64,000 nt of DNA from assembly GCA_937890525.1 (NCBI GenBank), contig CALADI010000046.1:1-64000 (forward strand), given 5' to 3'. The DNA is from an uncultured Clostridia bacterium. GTDB lineage: Bacteria; Bacillota; Clostridia; Oscillospirales; Oscillospiraceae. Each line of letters opens with the position of its first letter. Position 1 is the first letter of the stretch. Positions 33,644 to 42,451 of the stretch are shown one piece after another. A program made the position numbers and the translations under genes. The notes beneath the pieces were generated by a model. That model did not search any database. It saw only the letters and a program-made list of their open reading frames with translations, and was not told the DNA's origin.

Positions 33644-35577
33644 ATGTTACGGTAGCAAAGCACGCCGGCTTCTGCTTTGGTGTGAATCGGGCGGTGCAGA
33701 TGGTGGAGGAGCAGGCCCGCACCGGCAATCCGGTGTATACCCTCGGTCCGATCATTCACAACCGCCATGCGGTGGCAAGATTCGAATCCATGGGCGTCCA
33801 TGTCATTGAAACCCCGGAGGAAGCTCCTGCAGGAAGTACCGTCATCATCCGCTCCCACGGCATCGCTCGTGAGGTACAGCAGCGTTTGGAAAGCCGGGAT
33901 GTACACATCGCAGATGCCACCTGCCCATTCGTCAAGCGGATCCATGAGATCGTCAGCAAGGCAGAATCTCAAGGCAGATTTCCCGTGATCATCGGCACCA
34001 GATCCCACCCGGAGGTGGTGGCCATTGCCGGGTGGTGCAGCGATTGCAAGGTCTTTGAGACGCCGGAGGAGCTGGAAAACTGGGCAAAGCAGCCCGATAC
34101 CCCCTCAGACCTGCCCATTTGTATGGTTTGCCAAACAACCTCTACCGAATTTTTGTGGAAAATGTGCGGTCAAATTGCAAAAAAACAGTTTACTAATGTG
34201 GAAATCTTTGATACAATATGTAAAGCAACTGAATTTCGGCAGAGCGAAGCGGCGAAACTAAGCGCTGTATGTCAAGCTATGGTCGTAGTCGGAGACACCA
34301 AGAGTTCCAACACCGGCCGCCTCGCCATGATCTGCCGGGAACACTGCGATCGGGTCTTTCTGGTGGACAATGCCGCCGAGCTGGATCCTAAAGATTTCTG
34401 CGGTGTTACTGATGTTGGAATCACGGCTGGCGCATCTACGCCGGCGTGGATTATAAAGGAGGTCAACAAGACTATGAGCGAAAATGTAAATGTTGAGACT
34501 GTAGAGGAGAACTTTGCCGAGCTTCTCGAGCAGTCCATCAAGACTTTAAATACAGGAGACAAGGTTACTGGCGTTGTAACAAACATTGGCAACACCGAGA
34601 TCCAGATCGATCTGGGCACCAAGCATGCCGGTTACATTCCTTATGATGAAGTCAGCGCAGATCCCTCTGTGAAGCCCGAGGATATCCTGCATGTGGGCGA
34701 TGAGATCGAGGTCTTTGTCGTTCGTGTCAACGATCAGGAGGGCACCTGCCAGCTGTCCAAGAAGAAGCTGGACGGCATGAAGATTTGGGACGAGATGGCT
34801 ACCTATGTGGACGACAAGACCACCGTTGAGGGCACCATCACCGAGGAGAACAAGGGCGGCCTGGTGGCTAATGTCAAGGGCATCCGTGTGTTCATCCCTG
34901 CTTCCCAGTCCGGCATCGCCAAGGGCGGCGATATGGCCGGTATGGTGGGTAAGACCGTGAAGATGAGAATCACCGAGGTCAACCGTGCCCGCCGCCGTGT
35001 GATCGGCTCCATCCGTGCTGTTACCGCTGAGGAGCGTAAGGCTGCTCAGGAGAAGATCTGGGCTGAGATCCAGGAGGGTGCTAAGTACCACGGTGTGGTC
35101 AAGAGCCTGACCTCCTACGGCGCTTTCGTTGATATCGGCGGCGTGGATGGCATGGTCCATGTGTCCGAGCTGAGCTGGAACCGCATCAAGACCCCCGCCG
35201 ATGTGGTGAAGGTGGGCGACGAGATCGATGTTTATGTCATCTCCTTCGACCCCGAGAAGCGCAAGATCTCTCTGGGCTACAAGACCGCTGAGATGAATCC
35301 TTGGAACCAGTTCATGGCCAACTACAATGTGGGCGATGTGGTGGATGCCAAGATCGTCAAGCTGATGACCTTCGGCGCTTTCGCTGAGATCATCCCCGGT
35401 GTTGACGGCCTGATCCACATTTCTCAGATCGCTGATCGCCGGATCGCTAAGCCTGAGGATGTCCTGTCCGAGGGTCAGGAGGTTCAGGTGAAGATCACCG
35501 ATATCGACGCTGAGAACAAGCGCATCTCCCTGTCCATCCGCGCTCTGCTGGATGAGGCAGACGAGGACGCTGAGTAA
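33640..35577 (+). CDS. ispH-rpsA: Fused HMBPP reductase (IspH) and ribosomal protein S1
   Basis: A 645-residue fusion, known from other Clostridia. Residues 1-278 are IspH, the 4Fe-4S enzyme that ends the MEP pathway, with Fe-S cysteines C12, C95 and C194 and RSHG at 71-74. From Met279 onward are four S1 RNA-binding domains (about 295-368, 383-455, 466-537, 552-625), as in short Firmicutes S1 proteins. Met279 (34474) coincides with a natural S1 start: AAAGGAGG lies 11 nt upstream, inside the ispH frame, and a promoter-like site lies at 34189-34217. Base use differs: most ispH and all rpsA codons are GC-rich, but 34110-34300 is AT-rich. Confidence 0.95.
   Translation: MNVTVAKHAGFCFGVNRAVQMVEEQARTGNPVYTLGPIIHNRHAVARFESMGVHVIETPEEAPAGSTVIIRSHGIAREVQQRLESRDVHIADATCPFVKRIHEIVSKAESQGRFPVIIGTRSHPEVVAIAGWCSDCKVFETPEELENWAKQPDTPSDLPICMVCQTTSTEFLWKMCGQIAKKQFTNVEIFDTICKATEFRQSEAAKLSAVCQAMVVVGDTKSSNTGRLAMICREHCDRVFLVDNAAELDPKDFCGVTDVGITAGASTPAWIIKEVNKTMSENVNVETVEENFAELLEQSIKTLNTGDKVTGVVTNIGNTEIQIDLGTKHAGYIPYDEVSADPSVKPEDILHVGDEIEVFVVRVNDQEGTCQLSKKKLDGMKIWDEMATYVDDKTTVEGTITEENKGGLVANVKGIRVFIPASQSGIAKGGDMAGMVGKTVKMRITEVNRARRRVIGSIRAVTAEERKAAQEKIWAEIQEGAKYHGVVKSLTSYGAFVDIGGVDGMVHVSELSWNRIKTPADVVKVGDEIDVYVISFDPEKRKISLGYKTAEMNPWNQFMANYNVGDVVDAKIVKLMTFGAFAEIIPGVDGLIHISQIADRRIAKPEDVLSEGQEVQVKITDIDAENKRISLSIRALLDEADEDAE
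34189..34217 (+). promoter_or_regulatory. Predicted internal promoter within ispH, directed at rpsA
   Basis: TTTACT (34189-34194), 17-bp spacer, TACAAT (34212-34217), in an AT-rich patch of the coding sequence. A transcript would begin near 34224, 250 nt before the internal S1 start. Confidence 0.5.
34455..34462 (+). promoter_or_regulatory. Internal ribosome-binding site for free S1
   Basis: AAAGGAGG, 11 nt before the in-frame ATG at 34474. It lies within codons of the ispH part (K-E-V) and would give a separate 367-residue S1 protein from the same message. Confidence 0.55.
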
Positions 35578-35592
35578 TTCGTCAATTCGCAC

Positions 35593-35624
35593 ATACCGGA
35601 GCCGACCGTTTCTGGCTCCGGTAT
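35593..35624 (+). terminator. Terminator of the dnaG...rpsA operon
   Basis: Perfect 11-bp stem (ATACCGGAGCC with GGCTCCGGTAT), 10-nt loop, then TGTGGTTT. It begins 15 bases after the rpsA stop. Confidence 0.65.
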
Positions 35625-35647
35625 TGTGGTTTCGTGGAGGGAAACAT

Positions 35648-35932
35648 ATGGTTAAGCATATCGTCATATATACGCTGAAGGAAGGCACTGACAAAGAATC
35701 CGCCGTGGAGGAGATCTCCGGGCTGTTGGAGCCGCTGGTGGGCAAGATCCCCGGTTTGAACTGGCTCGAGGTTTGCCAGACCTATCAGGGGGATATGGAC
35801 TACTGTCTGTATTCGGAGTTTGAATCTCGTGAGGCACTGGACGCCTATCAGGTCAACCCCCTGCATCTGCAGGCCAAGGAGAAGTTCCACCACTATATCG
35901 CCACCCGTGTGTGTGCCGATTACGAGTACTGA
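35648..35932 (+). CDS. Dabb-family (stress-responsive alpha/beta barrel) protein
   Basis: A 94-residue single-domain protein with the Dabb pattern MVKHIVIYTLKEGTD at the start, a central WLEVCQTYQGDMDYCLYSEF in pieces and the C-terminal HPLHLQAKEKFH-like motif (NPLHLQAKEKFHHYI). Dimeric ferredoxin-like barrel; function in bacteria mostly unknown. ATG at 35648 follows GTGGAGGG. It precedes the ACT-PFL pair, and the 11-bp gap to the ACT gene suggests cotranscription. Confidence 0.86.
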   Translation: MVKHIVIYTLKEGTDKESAVEEISGLLEPLVGKIPGLNWLEVCQTYQGDMDYCLYSEFESREALDAYQVNPLHLQAKEKFHHYIATRVCADYEY

Positions 35933-35943
35933 GAGGTGGCGGG

Positions 35944-36213
35944 ATGAAGGCGATTGTTACAGTTGTCGGAAAAGATCGGGTGGGCATCATTGCCGCTGTG
36001 TGCAACCAGCTTGCCCAGTATAATATCAATGTGCTGGATATCAGCCAGACCGTTATGCAGGACTATTTCACCATGATGATGGTGGTGGATGTTTCTGCCG
36101 CTAACCAGCCCCTTGCTCAGATCAGTCTGCAAATGGAAGAAATGGGCAAGCAGTCCAATCTGTCTGTCCGCCTGCAAAGAGAAGATATCTTTCAGGCCAT
36201 GCACCGGGTGTGA
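35944..36213 (+). CDS. ACT domain protein (UPF0237 family)
   Basis: An 89-residue protein that is one ACT domain plus a short tail: MKAIVTVVGKDRVGIIAAVCNQLAQ is the first strand-helix (named by its parts), NINVLDISQTVMQDYFTMMM the second. It belongs to UPF0237, which is almost always encoded just upstream of a PFL/UPF0210 protein, as here (9 bp gap). Small-ligand binding is expected for ACT domains, but the ligand is unknown. ATG 35944 follows AGAGGTGG. Confidence 0.9.
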   Translation: MKAIVTVVGKDRVGIIAAVCNQLAQYNINVLDISQTVMQDYFTMMMVVDVSAANQPLAQISLQMEEMGKQSNLSVRLQREDIFQAMHRV

Positions 36214-36222
36214 GGTTAGACC

Positions 36223-37581
36223 ATGCTGAATCACAATGATATTTTTCGGACCATCGATATGATCGATAAGCGTCATCTGGATATCCGGACCATCACCATG
36301 GGAATCTCCCTGCGGGACTGTGCCCATCCGGATGTGCAGGTGAGCTGTGATAAGATCTATGATAAGATCACCCGCCGCGCTGAGAATTTGGTTCGTGTGG
36401 GGGAGGACATTGAGCGGGAATTTGGTATCCCCATTGTCAACAAGCGGATCTCCGTGACTCCCATCGCCATGGTGGCGGAGAGCTGTGAGACCGACAGCTA
36501 TGTTCCCTTTGCAGAAGTGCTGGATCGGGCGGCGAAGACCTGCGGTGTGAATTTTATCGGCGGCTTCTCGGCGCTGGTCCAGAAGGGCTGCACCAAGGGG
36601 GACCGGATCCTCATTGAGTCCATTCCGGAAGCCATGGCTCGTACCGAGCGGGTCTGCGCCAGCGTCAATGTGGGTTCCACCAAGGCGGGCATCAATATGA
36701 ATGCTGTGGCGCTGATGGGTCAGATCATCAAGCAGACGGCCCATATCACCCGGGACAACGACGGTTTGGGCTGCGCCAAGCTGGTGGTGTTCTGCAATGC
36801 GGTGGAGGACAACCCCTTCATGGCCGGCGCATTCCACGGCGTTGGTGAGCCGGAGTGTGTGCTGAATGTGGGCGTCTCCGGCCCGGGCGTGGTGTACCAT
36901 GCCCTCAAGAGCGTGAAGGGGCAGCCCTTCGACGCCGTGGCGGAGACCATCAAAAAGACTGCCTTCCAGATCACCCGTATGGGTCAGATCGTGGGCGTGG
37001 AAGCATCCAACCGTCTGGGCGTGCCCTTTGGCATCGTGGATCTCAGCCTTGCGCCTACCCCCGCTGTGGGGGACAGCGTGGCCCGTATTCTGGAGGAAAT
37101 GGGCTTGGAGACCTGCGGTATCCATGGGACTACCGCCGCTTTGGCGCTGCTGAACGACGCAGTGAAGAAGGGCGGCGTCATGGCCAGCAACCATGTTGGC
37201 GGACTTTCCGGCGCCTTTATCCCTGTGTCGGAGGATGAGGGTATGATCGCCGCCGCAGAGAGCGGTGTGCTGACGCTGACCAAGCTGGAGGCTATGACCT
37301 GTGTCTGCTCGGTGGGTCTGGATATGATCGCCGTGCCTGGGGATACCTCGGCGCAGACCATTTCTGCCATCATTGCTGACGAAGCTGCCATCGGTATGGT
37401 CAACAGCAAGACCACCGCAGTTCGGATCATCCCTGCGCCGGGCAAGACCGTCGGCGACCGGGTGGAGATGGGCGGACTTCTGGGTTCTGCACCGGTGATG
37501 CCGGTTTATAACCAGTCCAGCGACCTGTTCATCGACCGTGGCGGTCGGATCCCTGCACCGTTGCAAAGCCTGAAGAACTGA
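36223..37581 (+). CDS. PFL family protein (UPF0210)
   Basis: A 452-residue protein of the UPF0210/PFL family, structurally related to glycyl-radical enzymes but without demonstrated activity. Recognised from IFRTIDMIDKRHLDIRTITM (named by parts), FIGGFSALVQKG, INMNAVALMGQIIK, GVSGPGVVYHAL and the C-terminal VAIPGDT-like VPGDTSAQTI. Always paired with an ACT-domain protein, suggesting that the ACT partner senses a ligand for it. Ends before a strong bidirectional terminator. Confidence 0.92.
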   Translation: MLNHNDIFRTIDMIDKRHLDIRTITMGISLRDCAHPDVQVSCDKIYDKITRRAENLVRVGEDIEREFGIPIVNKRISVTPIAMVAESCETDSYVPFAEVLDRAAKTCGVNFIGGFSALVQKGCTKGDRILIESIPEAMARTERVCASVNVGSTKAGINMNAVALMGQIIKQTAHITRDNDGLGCAKLVVFCNAVEDNPFMAGAFHGVGEPECVLNVGVSGPGVVYHALKSVKGQPFDAVAETIKKTAFQITRMGQIVGVEASNRLGVPFGIVDLSLAPTPAVGDSVARILEEMGLETCGIHGTTAALALLNDAVKKGGVMASNHVGGLSGAFIPVSEDEGMIAAAESGVLTLTKLEAMTCVCSVGLDMIAVPGDTSAQTISAIIADEAAIGMVNSKTTAVRIIPAPGKTVGDRVEMGGLLGSAPVMPVYNQSSDLFIDRGGRIPAPLQSLKN

Positions 37582-37602
37582 AAAAACGCGATTGCCATAA
37601 GA

Positions 37603-37637
37603 CAGCCGGGGCGCTCCCATTTGGAGTGCCCCGGCTG
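37603..37637. terminator. Bidirectional terminator between PFL gene and yfhO
   Basis: A 15-bp stem (CAGCCGGGGCGCTCC with GGAGTGCCCCGGCTG, one G.U-type mismatch), 5-nt loop, between convergent genes; TTGTTATTT follows on the plus strand. Confidence 0.75.
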
Positions 37638-37642
37638 AGTTG

Positions 37643-40306
37643 TTATTTCAGATATTTGCCTTTCCGGTTTGCTGTGGTGAGTGCGCAGATCACAAAGAGC
37701 AGACAGCAGATCCCGCTGATTTTCCAGCCAATGGAGAAGGCTTCGTTGTGATACTGGAAGCGGATGTCGTGGGTTCCCTTTTGGAGCATGACCCCGGTCA
37801 TTACATCTCCCACCAGCGTGTGCTCCACCAGATGACCGTCCACATAGACCTTCCAGTTCCCATCTTGAGGAATAGAGGTGTAGAGCAGTCCGTCCCGGTT
37901 GCAATGGATGGTACCCTCCACCAAGGTGTTGCGGAAGGAGGTCAGCTCCAAGACCGATTCGTTGAGTAAACGCTGACCGCTGCGGAACACGCCGGCATCT
38001 AGGATCGCGCCTTCCACGATCATGGTGCCGGATTCTCCGCTTTTGCAGCTGAGGCGCACGGTGATCACATCCCCGGCAGATACATCGCAGGCGGCGATCT
38101 GCTGGGGCAGGCTCAAAGTCTCGGAATACAATGTGACGCCGTTTCGCTCTACGCTGAAGCTGTTTCGGTCGGATACATCGAAGTCCAGACAGGCAAAGCC
38201 ATTGCGGTCTGCCGTAAAGGTATAGATGACGCCAGAGCCGTCTTTGCCGTCGGAATAGCTGCAGGTATACCCTTGTTGGGAGGTGATGGTGAGATCCTCG
38301 CCGGTGATGCTCACATCGGGGATCATGGTCCACACATCCTCCTGCAAGCCTGTTGCTGCCCGGAAGAGCCGGTTCTGGAAACCGAAATCGTTCTGATGTT
38401 CAAAGGACAGATCGGCAAGCTCCGGCTCTGCAAGGAAGCCCAGAGGAAGGTAGGCGCTATTTTCCAGCAGATAGACATTGTCGGAGGAAAAGGCGATGGG
38501 GTAGAACTGATTGTCGATCACATTTCCGTTGCGCTCAAGCCGGTATTTGATGGCAAGGAACAGGTCGGATACCGGGCTGCTCTCTTCGTAGCAGTAGCGG
38601 TTGTAGGTGTTCTTTGCACCATAGCCCAAGGCTTGCATGAACTTGGTCACCTTGACATTGGCAGAGCTGGTAAAGGTGGAAATGCCGTTGTAGTCATTCA
38701 GAGCACCGTCGTTGAGGGTCTGGGAGTGGGTGGTTTCCGTGCGGTAGAAGAGGTTGCCGGATTCTTGGTCACGCATATACGCCAAGGCTGCTTTCGTTTC
38801 CTTCGTTCCCATGGGGTAGTTGGATACGGCGGTGGCGGGAAAACGCAGACCGAAGTTCAGGACATTTATACCCAATTCCAGAACGACCACAAAGACCAGC
38901 GCATAGGCTGCCATTGCGGAGTGATTGTGCTTGGGTTTTTCGTAAGGGGTGGGGGCAGGAGCATCCTGCTCTGATTCCGGCTCTTCTTTCCGGGGCTTGG
39001 GGCAGAAGGCGAAGAAGATGCCCCCATACAGCACAAGGAAACCGATGTTATAGCACAGGTAGATCCAGTCTGTGCGGTTGTTGGAGCAGAGGATCAGCCC
39101 CAGGCACAGCAGACCGCCGGAAATGATCTGCCAGCGCTCAAACTGCTTTCGTTCCAGATAGGACCGGTATGCCATGTACAGCAAGACAAAACTGAACAGG
39201 AAACTGAACCGATAGGGGATCATATTGGTGAAATGGAATCCATGCCAGACATAATCCAACTGCCGGATGATGAAGCTGAGCATGAAGAACAGGAGCAGAC
39301 ACACCGAGCAGATCTTCTCCCGCAGCTTGGCAGAGCTGCCGATGCAGAAGAGGAATGCCAGCAATACCGTGCCCACGCCGCAGTACAGGTTCGGCAGACC
39401 CTCCTTAAAGCTGGGTTCCGTTCCGCCCATGGTGTTGCCTGCAACCTGACGCATGGCATCCAGCAGCCCCATAAGGGTATTCTCCGAGGCGATGTTCAGC
39501 CGGAATCCCTCCGGGAAGGCATTGATTCCGGACTGAGTGTTTTGCAGCCCCATAAAGGCGGGGATGGTCAAAATTGCGGTCATGCCGATGCCGAGGATGC
39601 TGAACCATGCAATGCGGAACAGGTCGGAAAAGAATCGCTTCATGCCCTTCCAGCGGCAGATCTCATAGCAGATGAAGACCAGCAGCACAAAGATGCAGCT
39701 GAACAGTCCAATGTAGTAGTTGGCGAAGACGGACAAAAAGAGGGTGACGGTATAAAGCACACATTTCTTGTCCCGCAGAAGCCGGATGGTTCCCAATGTC
39801 AGCAAGGGCAGCAGGGCAAAGGTATCCAGCCACATCACATTCCATTGATAGGCCAGCGCCCAGCCGCACAGACCGTAGAAAGCACCGAAAAAGCTGATGG
39901 AATAGTCCTCCCGCTGGAAGATCCGGCTCAGGAAGATGGCAAAGAACAAGCTGGCAAGTCCGAGTTTCATGGGCATGAGCAGGGAATAGAACTCCAAGGT
40001 CAGATCTGCCGGAACTAAGATCCCCAGCAGGTTCAGCGGGGATGCAAGGTAGTAGGAAATCAGGGAGAGATAATCCATGCCCAGACCGACGCTCCAAGTA
40101 TAGAGCATGGAATCCCCGGAGCGCAGAGCGTCCCGAAACTCCACCCAGAAGGGATAGTACTGGTGGTACATATCGGAGTAGAGCATGGAAAGATCCCCGA
40201 AAGGCTCATAACCGCCGATGAGCATCACGATGAGCATGGAAACAACGGGCAAGGCAAAGGCAAGGCCGTATGATTTTGTCCGTTGAGAGATGGTGGGTTT
40301 GTGCAT
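37643..40306 (-). CDS. YfhO family polytopic membrane protein
   Basis: An 887-residue membrane protein of the YfhO family, glycosyltransferase-C-like. About a dozen hydrophobic helices occupy residues 15-490 (for example ALPVVSMLIVMLIGG near the start), with the family motif YSDMYHQYYPFW in the first outer loop. A large extracytoplasmic beta-rich region (about 500-855) follows, and a last helix with basic end (NRKGKYLK) closes the protein. YfhO of B. subtilis participates in glycosylation of lipoteichoic acid; that role is only inferred here. ATG 40306 follows GGAGG with 7-nt spacing. Confidence 0.9.
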   Translation of the reverse strand: MHKPTISQRTKSYGLAFALPVVSMLIVMLIGGYEPFGDLSMLYSDMYHQYYPFWVEFRDALRSGDSMLYTWSVGLGMDYLSLISYYLASPLNLLGILVPADLTLEFYSLLMPMKLGLASLFFAIFLSRIFQREDYSISFFGAFYGLCGWALAYQWNVMWLDTFALLPLLTLGTIRLLRDKKCVLYTVTLFLSVFANYYIGLFSCIFVLLVFICYEICRWKGMKRFFSDLFRIAWFSILGIGMTAILTIPAFMGLQNTQSGINAFPEGFRLNIASENTLMGLLDAMRQVAGNTMGGTEPSFKEGLPNLYCGVGTVLLAFLFCIGSSAKLREKICSVCLLLFFMLSFIIRQLDYVWHGFHFTNMIPYRFSFLFSFVLLYMAYRSYLERKQFERWQIISGGLLCLGLILCSNNRTDWIYLCYNIGFLVLYGGIFFAFCPKPRKEEPESEQDAPAPTPYEKPKHNHSAMAAYALVFVVVLELGINVLNFGLRFPATAVSNYPMGTKETKAALAYMRDQESGNLFYRTETTHSQTLNDGALNDYNGISTFTSSANVKVTKFMQALGYGAKNTYNRYCYEESSPVSDLFLAIKYRLERNGNVIDNQFYPIAFSSDNVYLLENSAYLPLGFLAEPELADLSFEHQNDFGFQNRLFRAATGLQEDVWTMIPDVSITGEDLTITSQQGYTCSYSDGKDGSGVIYTFTADRNGFACLDFDVSDRNSFSVERNGVTLYSETLSLPQQIAACDVSAGDVITVRLSCKSGESGTMIVEGAILDAGVFRSGQRLLNESVLELTSFRNTLVEGTIHCNRDGLLYTSIPQDGNWKVYVDGHLVEHTLVGDVMTGVMLQKGTHDIRFQYHNEAFSIGWKISGICCLLFVICALTTANRKGKYLK

Positions 40307-40342
40307 AGCAGGACCTCCGAATCTATGGGGTTTCACCCCGTT

Positions 40343-40371
40343 ATTTTACCATTGATCCCGGCTAGGGTAAA
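40343..40371 (-). promoter_or_regulatory. Predicted promoter of yfhO
   Basis: On the minus strand, TTTACC (40366-40371), 17-bp spacer, TAAAAT (40343-40348), between the pyr terminator and yfhO. A small palindrome GGGGT-TTC-ACCCC lies in the leader at about 40327-40339. Confidence 0.55.
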
Positions 40372-40409
40372 GGGAAAAAAGGAAAATAAAGGGATTTTTC
40401 AGAAATAGA

Positions 40410-40438
40410 GACGCACCGCTGGGATGCAGCGGTGCGTC
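40410..40438. terminator. Terminator of the pyr operon
   Basis: Perfect 12-bp stem (GACGCACCGCTG, 40410-40421, with its complement 40427-40438), 5-nt loop. On the minus strand TCTATTTCT follows, on the plus strand TTTT. Confidence 0.78.
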
Positions 40439-40449
40439 TTTTCCTAATC

Positions 40450-40863
40450 TCAGAAAGTGCTGTCGCAGTAGATGCAACGGTAGACACGGTTCTCCCGGTC
40501 TGCCAGACGGAAAATCTGGGGGAGTTCCTGCTCCACCGAGCAGATGCAGCGGGGATTGCGGCAATGGAGTACGCCTTCCAGTTCCTCAGGAAGCGCCAGA
40601 TGACGCTTTTCTGCCACTTTGCCGTCCCGGATGATGGTGACGGTGATGTTGGGATCCACATATCCCAGAATATCGGTGTCCAGCTCGATGTTGCTGCCGA
40701 TCTTGATGATATCCTTCTGCCCCATTTTCACGGAATGGGCGTTGTTGATGAGGGCTACCATGCAGCTGAGTTTGCTCAGCTCCAGCAGACGGTAGATCTC
40801 CATGCCTCTTCCGGTGGTGATGTGGTCGATGATGATACCGTTTTGGATGGAATCAATGTTCAT
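40450..40863 (-). CDS. pyrI: Aspartate carbamoyltransferase regulatory subunit
   Basis: PyrI confers nucleotide allostery on PyrB. The 137-residue protein has the N-terminal allosteric domain (GIIIDHITTGRGMEIY at 9-24) and a C-terminal zinc domain with C101, C106, C130 and C133. Its presence predicts E. coli-like CTP/UTP feedback on ATCase. It is the last gene of the operon, 3 bp after pyrB. Confidence 0.96.
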   Translation of the reverse strand: MNIDSIQNGIIIDHITTGRGMEIYRLLELSKLSCMVALINNAHSVKMGQKDIIKIGSNIELDTDILGYVDPNITVTIIRDGKVAEKRHLALPEELEGVLHCRNPRCICSVEQELPQIFRLADRENRVYRCIYCDSTF

Positions 40864-40866
40864 AAG

Positions 40867-41793
40867 TTACACCCCCAAAAGCTTTAGGATCAAAGCCATA
40901 CGCATATACTTGCCGTTGCGTACCTGCTTAAAGTAGCAGGCTCTCGGATCGTCGTCCACAGCCACGGAAATCTCGTTGACTCGGGGCAGGGGATGAAGGA
41001 TGGACATATTCTGCTTGGCAACATCCAGCTTGTCCGCAGTCAGGATGTAGCTGTCCTTCAGACGCAGGTAATCCTCCTCGTTGAAGAACCGCTCCCGCTG
41101 TACCCGGGTCATATACAGGATGTCCAGCGTGGCCATGCTGCCTTCCAGATCCGTGGTCTCCACAAAGGGAATGTTCTTTTCCAGCATGGCATTGCGTACA
41201 TAGTCGGGAACTTTCAGCTCCTCCGGGGAGATGAGGGTGAAGCTGACCCCCTCATACCGGCTCATGGCGTCGATGAGGGAATGGACGGTGCGCCCAAACT
41301 TCAAATCACCGCATACGCCGATGTTCAAATGGTCAAACCGTCCCTTTTCCAGCTTGATGGTCAGCAGATCCGCAAGGGTCTGGGTGGGATGGTTGTGCCC
41401 ACCGTCTCCGGCGTTGATCACGGGGATGGTGGCGTTCAGGGCAGCGACCATGGGGGCGCCCTCCTTGGGGTGGCGCATGGCGATGATATCTGCGTAGCAG
41501 GAGATGACCTTAGCGGTGTCAGCCACGCTCTCGCCCTTGGACGCGGAGCTGGAATTGGCAGAACTGAAGCCGATCACATTGCCGCCCAGTTCGTACATGG
41601 CGGCTTCAAAACTCAGTCTGGTGCGGGTGGAAGGCTCAAAGAACAGGGTAGCCAGCTTCTTCCCTGCACAGCGGTGGGCATACTGGTCGGGGTGAGCGAT
41701 GATATCTTCGGCAGTGGCGACCAGATCGTCAATATCCTGCACGCTCAGATCCAGAATGCTCAGAACGCTGTCGATTCCGTATTTGTTGGTCAT
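40867..41793 (-). CDS. pyrB: Aspartate carbamoyltransferase catalytic subunit
   Basis: Condenses carbamoyl phosphate and aspartate. The 308-residue product has the carbamoyl-phosphate motif FEPSTRTR (52-59), SASKGES with the Lys reaching over from the neighbouring subunit, HPTQTLADL, and HPLPRVNEI near the C-terminus. All catalytic residues are present. Here pyrB is near the end of the operon, 2 bp after pyrE, not first as in many operons. Confidence 0.97.
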   Translation of the reverse strand: MTNKYGIDSVLSILDLSVQDIDDLVATAEDIIAHPDQYAHRCAGKKLATLFFEPSTRTRLSFEAAMYELGGNVIGFSSANSSSASKGESVADTAKVISCYADIIAMRHPKEGAPMVAALNATIPVINAGDGGHNHPTQTLADLLTIKLEKGRFDHLNIGVCGDLKFGRTVHSLIDAMSRYEGVSFTLISPEELKVPDYVRNAMLEKNIPFVETTDLEGSMATLDILYMTRVQRERFFNEEDYLRLKDSYILTADKLDVAKQNMSILHPLPRVNEISVAVDDDPRACYFKQVRNGKYMRMALILKLLGV

Positions 41794-41795
41794 GC

Positions 41796-42434
41796 TCAGC
41801 CTCCAATCCAGCTCTCATCACTGGGGTTGTTGCGGAAACGGATCAGTCGGGAGACATCCTCGGGCTTGATGTAGTTCTCGTCGGCAGCCACCTGAGCGAT
41901 CACATCGAAGTTGGTCAGGCTCACATTCTTTACATTGGCAGCGGCCAGTCGATCCAGCCCCTTCTGCATACCGTAGGTGAAGATGGACACGATGCCCAGC
42001 ACTTCAGCGCCGGCTTCCCGCAGCACATTGACGACCTCGATGCAGGAGCCGCCGGTGGAGATCAGATCCTCCACAACGACCACCTTCTGACCGGGCAGGA
42101 GCTTGCCCTCGATCTGATTCTGACGGCCGTGATCCTTGCTGCCGGAGCGGACATAGCCCATGGGCAGATCCATGATGTGCCCCACGATGGCGGCATGGGC
42201 GATACCGGCGGTGGAGGTGCCCATGAGAACTTCAGCATCGGGATAGTTCTCACGGATCAGCTGAGCCAGACCGTTTTCCACATCGTTGCGGACGGCGGGA
42301 GCGGTGAGGGTCAGGCGGTTATCGGTATAGACAGGGCTCTTGATGCCGGAAGCCCAAGTGAAGGGCTCCTCGGGGCGGAAGAAAACCGCCTGAATGGACA
42401 GAAGATCCTTAGCGATCAGCTTGGAAAGTTCCAT
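41796..42434 (-). CDS. pyrE: Orotate phosphoribosyltransferase
   Basis: Makes OMP from orotate and PRPP. The 212-residue protein has FTWASGIKSPVYTDNR (26-40) and the PRPP-binding loop VVVVEDLISTGGS (118-130). ATG at 42434 was chosen because AAAGGAG lies 8 nt upstream; the in-frame ATG at 42452 is the overlap with pyrF and is itself part of the ribosome-binding region. Active-site residues all present. Confidence 0.96.
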   Translation of the reverse strand: MELSKLIAKDLLSIQAVFFRPEEPFTWASGIKSPVYTDNRLTLTAPAVRNDVENGLAQLIRENYPDAEVLMGTSTAGIAHAAIVGHIMDLPMGYVRSGSKDHGRQNQIEGKLLPGQKVVVVEDLISTGGSCIEVVNVLREAGAEVLGIVSIFTYGMQKGLDRLAAANVKNVSLTNFDVIAQVAADENYIKPEDVSRLIRFRNNPSDESWIGG

Positions 42435-42451
42435 GATAATTTCTCCTTTCA

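Noticed and set aside
35920..37620. A 566-codon antisense frame opposite the ACT and PFL genes
   Set aside because: Low-complexity His/Asp-rich translation without motifs; the sense genes are a well-known conserved pair.
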